A stretch of 23,462 nucleotides of DNA. It comes from a virus. The DNA lies in IMG/VR virus record IMGVR_UViG_3300022752_001877, positions 1 to 23,462 of that record; one strand, written 5' to 3'. The position numbers and the translations under genes are program-made. The notes below the pieces were generated by a model that worked only from the letters and a program-made list of their open reading frames with translations, did no database searches and had not been told where the DNA came from. Positions 14,643-22,079 of the stretch are shown piece after piece. Numbering within the stretch: position 1 is the stretch's first letter; the number at the start of each line of letters is the position of its first letter.

Positions 14643-14918
14643 ATGGGAAGATATGTAGCACCCGATAGAGGTGTAAGGGAAACAGTAATTGGCGGAACAA
14701 CTTATCGCCCCGATAAAGGTGGCATTTATAATGTTGAAAGTCCTAGTCATGCTCGGGCTATGAAATCAGAAGGTTACTTTGAGGCTTCATTAAATCCTCA
14801 TTCTAAAGGCGACAACAAAAGAGGATTTACTTGCGTAGAATGTGGTTTTAACGGTTGGTTTCGCAAATGCGGGCGTTGTGGAATTGAATCTAACGATATA
14901 GCAACAGACGGAGAATAA
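14643..14918 (+). CDS. Small zinc-ribbon protein of the head-tail module
   Basis: A 91-residue protein. The N-terminal half (YRPDKGGIYNVESPSHARAMKSEG) matches small phage proteins found just after capsid genes. The C-terminal half has two zinc-binding pairs, Cys64-x2-Cys67 (CVEC) and Cys76-x2-Cys79 (CGRC), around NGWFRK. It would be cytoplasmic or a minor virion part; function is unknown. TAGGAGAGG just after the terminator is its ribosome binding site. Its stop abuts the connector gene start. Confidence 0.8.
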   Translation: MGRYVAPDRGVRETVIGGTTYRPDKGGIYNVESPSHARAMKSEGYFEASLNPHSKGDNKRGFTCVECGFNGWFRKCGRCGIESNDIATDGE

Positions 14919-15806
14919 ATGGCAACGGGTGTAACAAGCAATACGGGGTTTAACGAATACCCATATTTAACAATAGCCGAGTATAAAAATGCTCCTACCT
15001 CTATTGACTTTGACAATCTTGTTGTAGGCGGAAACTCAGGAGCGCAAGACGCAGAATTGGCGCGCGTTATTCTTCGCGCTACTTCATACTTAAATGAGTA
15101 TTTAAATCAAGATTTGACCGCACAAACTCGCACCGAAACACAAAGAACTAGATTTAATAATCAAGGCTATATTGCTTTACACCCAAACCACAATCCGATA
15201 ATTTCTTTAAGCAGTTTTCAATACGGCTCAACACCTAACAATTTAACTACTTTGACTGACCCCTCAACATGTTGGTTCGAAGACCAGCAAATCATTATTC
15301 CCGTATCAGATAGCCAACTCACCTATTCAAGTCAGGGACCGCTAGCATTTGGGGGCGTAGGGGCGCGTACACCTATCTTTACTAAATACACCTATGTTGC
15401 GGGCTATGTAAACACAACAATAGTTACAGCAACAGCCACACAGACAACACTCACAGTTTTAAGTGGGGCAGGATTTATTGCAGGTGAGTCATACCGCATA
15501 TTTGATGGTGCAAGTAGCGAAACTATTACCGTAGCAAGCACATACACTTATGGCTCAACAACAGTTCCCTTAACCTCAGCATTAACATATACACACACAA
15601 GCGGAGTAGCAATAGGTAATTTACCTAATGCAATAAAACAAGCGACCATATTGGCTACAACCGCTCTTATTAAAGTTCGCGGAGATAATTCTTTGACCAT
15701 GGCTATAACTACACAAGCGTCAGGGAATGTAAATGGCGCACAACGATTTGGCTCAGACTTAGCCCTAGCCTTAGATATGGTTGCTCTTTACAGAAGGATT
15801 AGATAA
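14919..15806 (+). CDS. Head-tail connector (adaptor) protein with beta insertion
   Basis: A 295-residue protein in the slot normally held by the gp6/gp15-like adaptor that binds beneath the portal. The N-terminal helices (YLTIAEYKNAP, then DAELARVILRATSYLNEYLNQ) and C-terminal helix (LPNAIKQATILATTALIKVRG, then ALALDMVALYRRIR) are typical. Between them residues 165-234 form a Thr/Ser/Gly-rich beta domain (TLTVLSGAGFIAGESYRIFDG to LTYTHTSG), making the protein longer than minimal adaptors. It shares its terminal A with the next start (TAATG). Confidence 0.82.
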   Translation: MATGVTSNTGFNEYPYLTIAEYKNAPTSIDFDNLVVGGNSGAQDAELARVILRATSYLNEYLNQDLTAQTRTETQRTRFNNQGYIALHPNHNPIISLSSFQYGSTPNNLTTLTDPSTCWFEDQQIIIPVSDSQLTYSSQGPLAFGGVGARTPIFTKYTYVAGYVNTTIVTATATQTTLTVLSGAGFIAGESYRIFDGASSETITVASTYTYGSTTVPLTSALTYTHTSGVAIGNLPNAIKQATILATTALIKVRGDNSLTMAITTQASGNVNGAQRFGSDLALALDMVALYRRIR

Positions 15807-16294
15807 TGGCAGGTCGCACAGGCGTTCGCTCTACGCTATACACATTTCTTACAACCCCGCCTATTGCTACCTTAAATCAAGTTTTTACTTCTTTTCCTAA
15901 GCGTATTAACTATCAGGTTGGCTCAACAGCAGGTCAGTTATCACGCGCAGCCGTTGTTATTTATATTCAAAGCGAAAGCGAAACTCGTTTGGCTATTGGG
16001 GGCGCAACTAGCGGTTGGAAGCGCGTAGATTACAGCGTTATCCTGCAAGTCTTCCAACACTCCTTACAACGCAACGCAGAAGACGCTATGACCGACTTTG
16101 ATACTTTAATAGACAACATTAAAACAAGATTACGCTCAGACCATAGGTTTGGGGATACAACAGGCACTCTTGTATGGCAAGGAGCGGAGCCAGTAATAAG
16201 CACAACCTATGGAGAACCAAGCACTAGCAATGAAGGCGCAACAGAAACCTTTGCTGAGATACAATTTGATGTAACGGAAATGATTCAAGCATAG
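15806..16294 (+). CDS. Tail terminator protein (candidate)
   Basis: A 162-residue protein. Pattern and position (after the connector, before the tail tube gene) fit the gpU/gp17-like terminator that caps the tail tube at the head end. It begins GRTGVRSTLYTFLTTPP, has strands RAAVVIYIQSESETRLA and KRVDYSVILQVFQH, a helix AEDAMTDFDTLIDNIKTRLRSD, and ends with a strand FAEIQFDVTEMIQ, an order seen in this alpha/beta family. The fold assignment rests on order and general pattern, not on a strict motif; a neck protein is the alternative. Confidence 0.7.
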   Translation: MAGRTGVRSTLYTFLTTPPIATLNQVFTSFPKRINYQVGSTAGQLSRAAVVIYIQSESETRLAIGGATSGWKRVDYSVILQVFQHSLQRNAEDAMTDFDTLIDNIKTRLRSDHRFGDTTGTLVWQGAEPVISTTYGEPSTSNEGATETFAEIQFDVTEMIQA

Positions 16295-16301
16295 GAGAAA
16301 C

Positions 16302-16490
16302 ATGACAAAATATAGATACAATGGCTATGACGAACGCGTATTTCCTACGCTTGGAATTACCGTTCAACCCGATTCAGAGTTCGAAGCACCCGAAGGTTTT
16401 GCAGCCGAAGGTGTGGCATTAGCCTCTACGGGAAGCACGAAACCAAAACCAACCATGTCTGCCCCGTCAGACAAGACCGTAGGAGAGTGA
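16302..16490 (+). CDS. Small hypothetical protein before the tail tube gene
   Basis: A 62-residue protein. The first part (YNGYDERVFPTLGITVQPDSEFEAPEGF) is a short strand-rich 'Y-RVFPTLG-TV-PG' motif common in actinobacteriophage tail modules. The rest is a low-complexity Ser/Thr/Pro/Lys tail. The ribosome binding site TAGGAGA overlaps the upstream stop. Function is unknown; it may be a minor connector or a tail tube accessory. Confidence 0.7.
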   Translation: MTKYRYNGYDERVFPTLGITVQPDSEFEAPEGFAAEGVALASTGSTKPKPTMSAPSDKTVGE

Positions 16491-16491
16491 A

Positions 16492-17478
16492 ATGTCAGTA
16501 CAAAATTCCGTACGCAGTTATATAGGTATTGCTAAGGAAGCAACTAAGGGAACTGCTGTTGCACCAACAGACTTTATCCCAGTCATGGCTGATTCATTAA
16601 AGCCAGTAGATATTATTGACCCATTATTTGATAAGGGTCTTCGTGGTTCTCTTGTAGAAAACTACAACTATATTCCAGGTCGTACTCGTTCCACTTTTGA
16701 TTTTGGTGGCTCAGTATTTCCTGACACAGTCGGTTATTCAATCGCTGGAATTATGGGTTCAGTAGCAACAACGGGCGCGAGCGCACCATTTACTCACACC
16801 ATATCTCTAAAGAACTCACAAGCAACAGGCGCAGACGCACAACCAATTTCTTACACATTAACTGATTTTTATGCAGCCGAGTGTCGCAAGTATGCTGGTA
16901 TCCAATTTCATGATTTCTCATTAAAGTTTAATGCTGACGGAATGCTTGAATATGATACAAAAGCAACAGGTTGGGCTTCTGCTTCCGCTACAACACCAAC
17001 ACCTTCATTCTCATCAGTCTTACCAACCCCAGTTTGGCAAGGAACAGTATCTATCGGTGGTTCAACAGTATCTAATTCCGTAAGCGGAAACCTAGATATG
17101 ACCCGCCCAGTTACACCTATCTACGGCATTTCGCAGACACAAAATCCTTACAATGTGTTTGTAGGCGCACTAGATGTAACAGGCAAGTTCACCTTCATTA
17201 TGGAAGACAACACAGAACTTACCCGTTTCTTAACAAATACTCAGCCTGCTATTGTTCTTAACTGGCAATACGGTACTGGCGCAGCCCTAGTTCAATTACA
17301 AGCAACCATTACAAGGGGTGCTTACACGGCTGCAGCAATTGACCGTGGTGCTGATTTTGTTCAAATCATGGTTGATGTAAACGGTATCGGTAACACAACA
17401 GACGCTGGTTCAACAGGCGGTCAAGCCCCAATCAAATGGGTATTACAGAACGCCAAAGCAAGCGGTACATACGCATAA
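16492..17478 (+). CDS. Major tail tube protein
   Basis: A 328-residue protein matching phage tail tube subunits. It starts SVQNSVRSYIGIAKEATKGTAVAPTDFIPV (residues 2-31), the hallmark N-terminal strand and loop of this family, followed by a beta-sandwich with FDFGGSVFPDTVGYSIAGIMGSV, KYAGIQFHDFSLKFNADGMLEYD and a late MVDVNGIGN. These subunits stack as hexameric rings around the tape measure. GGAGAG lies just before the ATG. The gene is followed by a hairpin and then the chaperone genes, the standard siphophage order. Confidence 0.9.
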   Translation: MSVQNSVRSYIGIAKEATKGTAVAPTDFIPVMADSLKPVDIIDPLFDKGLRGSLVENYNYIPGRTRSTFDFGGSVFPDTVGYSIAGIMGSVATTGASAPFTHTISLKNSQATGADAQPISYTLTDFYAAECRKYAGIQFHDFSLKFNADGMLEYDTKATGWASASATTPTPSFSSVLPTPVWQGTVSIGGSTVSNSVSGNLDMTRPVTPIYGISQTQNPYNVFVGALDVTGKFTFIMEDNTELTRFLTNTQPAIVLNWQYGTGAALVQLQATITRGAYTAAAIDRGADFVQIMVDVNGIGNTTDAGSTGGQAPIKWVLQNAKASGTYA

Positions 17479-17487
17479 CTAATCTCA

Positions 17488-17542
17488 GAGTAGGAGCGGT
17501 CAGGTTGAAGCGCACGCCTTCCCGCTTCCCGCGCTCCTACTC
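17488..17542. other. Two-tier intergenic hairpin
   Basis: A perfect 11-bp inverted repeat, GAGTAGGAGCG (17488-17498) and CGCTCCTACTC (17532-17542), encloses a 6-bp inner repeat, GAAGCG (17507-17512) with CGCTTC (17523-17528). It lies alone in the 110-base gap between tail tube and chaperone genes. No T-run follows, so it is not a textbook terminator. It may be a U-tract-less terminator of the type reported in actinobacteria, an RNA-processing site, or a stabilising element at the end of the tail tube transcript. Confidence 0.75.
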
Positions 17543-17588
17543 CCAATAAGATAAGATATTGGAAGGCAAACTAAACTATGGAGGCATA

Positions 17589-17942
17589 ATGAGTAAAAAA
17601 ATAACATTACCGTCAGGCGCAACAGTTACATTAAAAGACCCAAAAACACTTCGCGTCAAAGACCGTAAAAGAGTTGTAATGGCAAGCGATTCAGCACAGG
17701 GCGATTTATCTAAAGCACTTGCATTAGGTGACGCACTTGTTGCTATGTTAATTCAGGATTGGTCTTTTGATTTAATCATTCCTTCAATAGCAATAGATTC
17801 TCTTGGCGAATTAGAAATGGCAGATTATGATTTCCTTGTTGAAGAAACTAAAGACGCTCAAAAAGCGTTATTCCCAAACCTCTCCGAAACCCCTGAATCA
17901 GCCCAAAATCCTGATAGCCCTTTCGTCAACTCGAAAGACTAA
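17589..17942 (+). CDS. Tail assembly chaperone, short form (gpG-like)
   Basis: A 117-residue protein in the slot between tail tube and tape measure that encodes tail assembly chaperones. It starts SKKITLPSGATVTLKDPKTLRVKDRKRVV, followed by helices (LSKALALGDALVAMLIQDW, then ELEMADYDFLVEETKDAQKALFP). ATG 17589 is chosen over an upstream in-frame ATG at 17559 because GGAGG sits four bases before it. Near its end CCCTTTC gives a -1 frameshift site, and the normal stop TAA (17940-17942) follows six codons later. It should hold the tape measure soluble during tail assembly. Confidence 0.82.
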   Translation: MSKKITLPSGATVTLKDPKTLRVKDRKRVVMASDSAQGDLSKALALGDALVAMLIQDWSFDLIIPSIAIDSLGELEMADYDFLVEETKDAQKALFPNLSETPESAQNPDSPFVNSKD

Positions 17943-18139
17943 AATGGTTGGTCGAAGGGGGAACGAGAAGCGATAGGCTCGTTTACCCCGACGAATACTG
18001 GTATTACTATCAAATGGCAGACAGATTTGGTTGGACACCTCAGCAAGTAGATGAGTTACCCGCCATTACCTCTGACTGGTTGTTAGCAATATCTAGCATG
18101 ATAGATAAAGTCAAAGCCGAAAGGATAGAACGCGCATGA
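17589..18139 (+). CDS. Tail assembly chaperone, frameshifted form (gpGT-like)
   Basis: A -1 shift at 17918-17924 joins the 112 residues read through the slip site to 71 residues in the downstream frame, about 183 in all. The second part begins RQLERLKWLVEGG and carries YPDEYWYYYQMADRFGWTPQQVDELP then LLAISSMIDKVKAE, a T-domain typical of siphophages. The downstream frame has a TAG at 17915-17917, just before the heptamer, and no convincing start of its own (TTG 17948 without a ribosome binding site). It is therefore probably made only by frameshifting, as in lambda G-T. The stop overlaps the next gene (ATGA). Confidence 0.8.
17918..17924 (+). promoter_or_regulatory. Slippery heptamer CCCTTTC for -1 frameshift
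   Basis: In the upstream frame the site reads C CCT TTC, an exact X XXY YYZ pattern. Slipping back one base re-pairs the Pro and Phe tRNAs with CCC and TTT. It is the only such heptamer in the short overlap between the two chaperone frames (17918-17942). Confidence 0.78.
17957..17989 (+). other. Stem-loop downstream of the slip site
   Basis: AACGAG (17962-17967) pairs with CTCGTT (17978-17983). The preceding GGGG can pair with CCCC (17986-17989) across a two-base TA bulge, giving up to 10 bp around a 10-base loop. It begins about 33 bases after the slippery site, farther than usual for a frameshift stimulator, so its role is uncertain. Confidence 0.4.
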
Positions 18140-18567
18140 GTTTTCGTATTAAAAATCTATCCGAAGTGTTAAAAGGTTTAGACCTAGAGGAAAAAAACAT
18201 AGAACTTGCTGCTAAATATGCTATTGGCAAAGTGGGTATAGCAGTAGAAAATCAAGCCAAACGCAACGCAAAAACAGGGGTACATAAACCAGGTGAGCCT
18301 AGAATTGCGGGTTCAGGACCAGGTCCAAACTATGTAACGGGCAATTTGTTTAGAAACATTACTTCTGAGGTCAGAGTTGGTTTTGGTTCGTATGTTGCTG
18401 TTGTATCCTCTAATGCTGAATATGCGCGGGCGGTTGAATTTGGCTCATCTCGTTGGAAATCAGGAGTAAAATATCCTTATATGGTTCCAGCCGTAAACAA
18501 ATTAAAGAAAGACGGAACGCTAAACAGAGTGCTTACTCAGGCGTTTCGTTCCAAAATGAGGGGATAA
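18136..18567 (+). CDS. HK97 gp10-like tail-completion or minor virion protein
   Basis: A 143-residue protein of the HK97 gp10 type. An N-terminal helix (LSEVLKGLDLEEKNIELAAKYAIGKVGIAVENQAKRNAK) is followed by GEPRIAGSGPGPNYVTGNLFRNI, the strand segment VGFGSYVAVVSSNAEYARAVEFGSSR, and YPYMVPAVNKLK; the last three blocks are the strongest family markers. These proteins usually sit between connector and tail terminator genes, but here the gene lies after the chaperones and before the tape measure. It overlaps the frameshift product stop by ATGA and ends two bases before the tape measure start. Confidence 0.85.
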   Translation: MSFRIKNLSEVLKGLDLEEKNIELAAKYAIGKVGIAVENQAKRNAKTGVHKPGEPRIAGSGPGPNYVTGNLFRNITSEVRVGFGSYVAVVSSNAEYARAVEFGSSRWKSGVKYPYMVPAVNKLKKDGTLNRVLTQAFRSKMRG

Positions 18568-18568
18568 A

Positions 18569-21220
18569 ATGGCAAGCGCAATTCCCCCAATTCTCATTGA
18601 ATTACAATTAGAAACTAGCAAGATACGAGCGAGCCTTGCGAATGTAGAAAAACAAATGAAGGGTCTTGGCTCAACAGTAGAAAAACAGGGCGCAACATTT
18701 ACACGCCTTAAAACACTTATGGCTGGTGTGTTCGGGGGCAATTTATTAACACAAGGATTTAATGCTTTAAGCGGAACAGTTAGAGGCGCAATACAAGACG
18801 CACAAGATTATGAAAAAGTATTAAAAGATACCCAAGCAGTTATTGCCACAACTGGAAATATTGCTGGTATTAGCGTAACGGGAGTAAAAGAATTAGCAGC
18901 GTCATTAGAGGCTTATGGTGTTGCAGATGAGAACGCAATTATTAAGAGCCAAAACTTAATTGCTACTTTTACCAATGTGCGAAATGTGGTTGGCGAAGGA
19001 AACGATATATTTAATCAGGCTACAAAGGCTGCACTAGATATGTCTGCTCGTTTTGGCGGAGATGTAACTTCCTCTGCCGTTCGTTTAGGCAAAGCGTTAA
19101 ATGACCCGATAAAAGGCGTTATGGCATTATCTAAAATGGGCGTTCAATTTACCCAAGCGCAAAAAGACCAAATTAAAGCGTTGGTTCAGGCTGGCGATGT
19201 TATGGGTGCGCAGAAACTTGTATTAAAAGAATTAACAATACAAACAGGAGGCGCTGCAAAGGCTGCAGGCGATACTTTTGCTGGCGCAGTATTTAGAGCC
19301 AAAGATAAAGTTCAAGATTGGGCGCGTGATTTGGTTACGAGCCTACAACCAGCCCTTCTTAAATTAGGCAAGATTATTGGCGACATAATAAATAAATACA
19401 TTAAACCCCTTATATCGTTTATTAGCAAAAATAAAGAAGCAATATTGGGTTTTGTAGCCACTATTTTAATTGCGGTTACAGCATGGAAAACATATACAAC
19501 AGCCGTCAAAGTGGCTACCGCTATTCAGGGTTTATTTAATAAAGTGGCTGCTATGAACCCAACTACTTTAATTATCATAGCCGTAGTTGCAGCAATTGCT
19601 TTATTAGTAGCGGGCTTTATCAAAGCGTGGAATACCTTTGAGGGTTTTCGCAAAACAGTAATTAAAGGATTACAACTTGTTATAAATGCTATTGGGTATG
19701 TAATTGGTGGAATCGGCACAATGCTTAACCTCATAACCAAAATCCCTGGCATAGGCGAAAAGTTTAAGGGGATAGCCAAGGCAGTAAATGAATCAGCAAA
19801 TGATGTAAGAAAGTTTGGCGATAACTTAGACAAACTATCTAACAAAAAAATCAGCATGCCTTCCCTTCCTAAAGTAAAAGACATAACAGGCGGGTTAATG
19901 GGTGGCGCGCTTGCCCCTGACGGCAAAGGTATGGTCGGAAGCAAAAAGAATGCAGAAGACGCTAAAAAAGAATTAGAAAAAAACCTTGAAACCTTAAAAG
20001 GTTATTACGGGGATATGAAAGATTTAGAGGCTAAAGCCCTAGATACAACTACCGAATATAACCGTGAAGTAGGTAAACGCAACGCTAAATACGCTGACGA
20101 TTATGCCAAATTGGTAAAAGACCGCGATAAGAAAATTGTTGAAGCAACTAAGCGTGCACAAGAGGCTGAAATATCTGCTCGCAAAAACTATGCCGAAACC
20201 AAACTAAAGATTGAATTAGATAATCAAAAGGCTATTCTCCAAGCCAATAAAGAGGCTGCCGATAAGCGTCAAAGCATTATTCAGACCTCTATTGACCGTT
20301 TAAGAGATGTATTTAGGTCTGCCTCAGCCTTAGACATAGGCAAGGCATTTAGCGACCTTCTAGGAGGCGATAAGCCCGAAGACGCTACCGTAGGCAATAT
20401 CATTCAGAAACTTAAAGATAAACTGGCTAGTTCAAAGGCGTTACAAACAGGCGCTCAGGGACTAAAAGAAAAAGGATTTAGTCAAACCTTTATTGAACAG
20501 GTTGTTGGTCAGGGAACCGAGGTTGGCTCACAATTAGCCAAGCAGATAAATGAAGCAACCCCCGAAGCCATAACCGAATTACAAACACTATTTGCTCAGG
20601 TTGAGGAAACCTCTAATCATGGCATAGATACTTTAGCCCTAAGTATGAATACTGGGCTTACCTTAGCCACCGAAGAATTAACCAAAGCCTACGCGCAGGT
20701 AACAACTGACTTAAATTTGACCTTAGCCGAATTAGCAACAGAATTCACAAGTAAAATGGCTGAGGCTCAAAAACAATTAACTGAGGACTTAGCAGAAATA
20801 CAAAAAGAATTAACCGACACGCTTGCCGAAATTGCTTTAGATTTCCAAGAGGCTTTTGCCGAACTACAAAAAGATTTAGCAGCCGACCTAGCGGAAATGG
20901 CTTATGACTTTAATAAAACCATGGCAGGTATTAACGCAGATATAGATTCAACCATATCAAAAATAACCGAACTTATGGCTTTAATGGCTGGCTTTGGCTT
21001 TACTAGCGGTGGCGTAAGCGGTGGCGGTGCTTATTCTGATAATTCTTTGTACGGTAAAACTACAACAAGCGACTTACAAAGATTTCGCGAAAGTGAAAGA
21101 AATAACGGTTCAACATTTAACATTACAAATAATGTGTCATCAAATGTTGATGCAGACGAAATTACACACATGACCGTGCGAGCAATTAAATACGGACAAA
21201 CTGTTACGGTAGGCGCCTAA
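18569..21220 (+). CDS. Tape measure protein
   Basis: An 883-residue protein that sets tail length and is expelled before DNA. The N-terminus (LETSKIRASLANVEKQMKGLG) is coiled-coil. Residues 50-230 form the conserved phage tape measure region (LMAGVFGGNLLTQGFNALSG to GKALNDPIKGVMALSKMGVQFTQAQKDQIK). Hydrophobic membrane-active segments lie near 290-310 and 331-352. A lysine-rich helical region follows, with nine 11-residue repeats at 702-800. The C-terminus is Gly/Ser-rich with a short strand domain (FNITNNVSSNVDADEI). At the usual 1.5 angstrom per residue its tail would be at most about 130 nm. It overlaps the next start (TAATG). Confidence 0.93.
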   Translation: MASAIPPILIELQLETSKIRASLANVEKQMKGLGSTVEKQGATFTRLKTLMAGVFGGNLLTQGFNALSGTVRGAIQDAQDYEKVLKDTQAVIATTGNIAGISVTGVKELAASLEAYGVADENAIIKSQNLIATFTNVRNVVGEGNDIFNQATKAALDMSARFGGDVTSSAVRLGKALNDPIKGVMALSKMGVQFTQAQKDQIKALVQAGDVMGAQKLVLKELTIQTGGAAKAAGDTFAGAVFRAKDKVQDWARDLVTSLQPALLKLGKIIGDIINKYIKPLISFISKNKEAILGFVATILIAVTAWKTYTTAVKVATAIQGLFNKVAAMNPTTLIIIAVVAAIALLVAGFIKAWNTFEGFRKTVIKGLQLVINAIGYVIGGIGTMLNLITKIPGIGEKFKGIAKAVNESANDVRKFGDNLDKLSNKKISMPSLPKVKDITGGLMGGALAPDGKGMVGSKKNAEDAKKELEKNLETLKGYYGDMKDLEAKALDTTTEYNREVGKRNAKYADDYAKLVKDRDKKIVEATKRAQEAEISARKNYAETKLKIELDNQKAILQANKEAADKRQSIIQTSIDRLRDVFRSASALDIGKAFSDLLGGDKPEDATVGNIIQKLKDKLASSKALQTGAQGLKEKGFSQTFIEQVVGQGTEVGSQLAKQINEATPEAITELQTLFAQVEETSNHGIDTLALSMNTGLTLATEELTKAYAQVTTDLNLTLAELATEFTSKMAEAQKQLTEDLAEIQKELTDTLAEIALDFQEAFAELQKDLAADLAEMAYDFNKTMAGINADIDSTISKITELMALMAGFGFTSGGVSGGGAYSDNSLYGKTTTSDLQRFRESERNNGSTFNITNNVSSNVDADEITHMTVRAIKYGQTVTVGA
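20672..20968 (+). repeat. Nine 11-residue coiled-coil repeats in the tape measure
   Basis: Nine consecutive 33-base units encode 11-residue repeats without gaps, for example TDLNLTLAELA, KQLTEDLAEIQ, KELTDTLAEIA, KDLAADLAEMA, with consensus xxL/FxxxLAExx. The hendecad period predicts a right-handed or near-straight coiled coil. Base sequences have diverged, so this is an old, selected protein repeat. Confidence 0.88.
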
Positions 21221-22071
21221 TGCCAATAACAACCCAATATCAGTTTTCATTTAATAGCCAAACTTTTGGTGGCGCTGGTTCTCCTTTTCAGATATTAAGC
21301 GTAGACGGATTAGAGGGTTTGCCTGTTATCCGAAACCAAGATGATAACCGTGGCTATAACGACGGCATGTTTACTGGTCAGGATTTCTTAGGTAGCAGAA
21401 CTATAAGTATTATTATGAATGTCTTTGGTTCAGGAGCGACCTCAGCACAAACAAACTTAAATACTTTACAAAGGGCTTTGCTTCCCCAAGTATCAGGAAC
21501 TACCCCACTTTACTTTTTATTACCTGCACCGAATAATGAACAATTTATAAATGCCCGTGTTCGCGCATTTAGAACTACTATTGACCCTAACTACACCTAT
21601 GGCTACATAACTTGCCAAGTAGATTTTTATTGCCCTATTCCAATTATTTACGACACTACTTTACAAACCGCTACCATGTCCCTTGGCGGGGCATTAGGGC
21701 GCACATATAATCGAACATATAATTTGGTATATCTCAACGGTAGTGGACCATTTACTAGCGTATTAAATAGCGGTTGGGCAACTACTTATCCAACAATTAC
21801 ATTTAGCGGTCCAATAGTAAATCCAGTATTTGGAAACTACACACAGGGTCAATATATGTTTTTCAATTACACCTTTGTAGACACCGATGTTTGCGTTATT
21901 AACCTATTAGATAGGCTTGTTACCTTAAATGGGTCACCTGCTAGAAACCTTTTAACGGCTACCTCTACTTGGCTAACTGCCCCACCTGGTACAAGCCAAT
22001 TTTATTATTATGGAACGGGTACAACAGGTGCTACTTCCGCTACAATAACTTGGCGTAACGCCTACCTCTAG
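21220..22071 (+). CDS. Distal tail protein (Dit-like)
   Basis: A 283-residue protein directly after the tape measure, the standard place for the distal tail protein that forms the hub at the tail tip. N-terminal YQFSFNSQTFGGAGSPFQILSVDGLEG and VIRNQDDNRGYNDGMFTGQDFLGSRTISI (about 39-65) match the conserved tail-tube-like domain (the 'G-R-I-' loop). The middle VRAFRTTIDPNYTYGYITCQVDFYCP and C-terminal beta strands suggest a second galectin-like domain. Few charged residues and many Thr/Tyr/Asn fit a structural beta protein. Confidence 0.85.
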   Translation: MPITTQYQFSFNSQTFGGAGSPFQILSVDGLEGLPVIRNQDDNRGYNDGMFTGQDFLGSRTISIIMNVFGSGATSAQTNLNTLQRALLPQVSGTTPLYFLLPAPNNEQFINARVRAFRTTIDPNYTYGYITCQVDFYCPIPIIYDTTLQTATMSLGGALGRTYNRTYNLVYLNGSGPFTSVLNSGWATTYPTITFSGPIVNPVFGNYTQGQYMFFNYTFVDTDVCVINLLDRLVTLNGSPARNLLTATSTWLTAPPGTSQFYYYGTGTTGATSATITWRNAYL

Positions 22072-22079
22072 GAGAATAA

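Noticed and set aside
17559-17588. Upstream in-frame ATG for the tail chaperone
   Set aside because: ATG 17559 has no good ribosome binding site, whereas GGAGG is placed for ATG 17589, and the product then starts with the typical SKKITLPSG.
17948-18139. Independent gene starting at TTG 17948
   Set aside because: No ribosome binding site is present, and the same frame is open back to the CCCTTTC slip site, so it is better read as the second half of a frameshift product.
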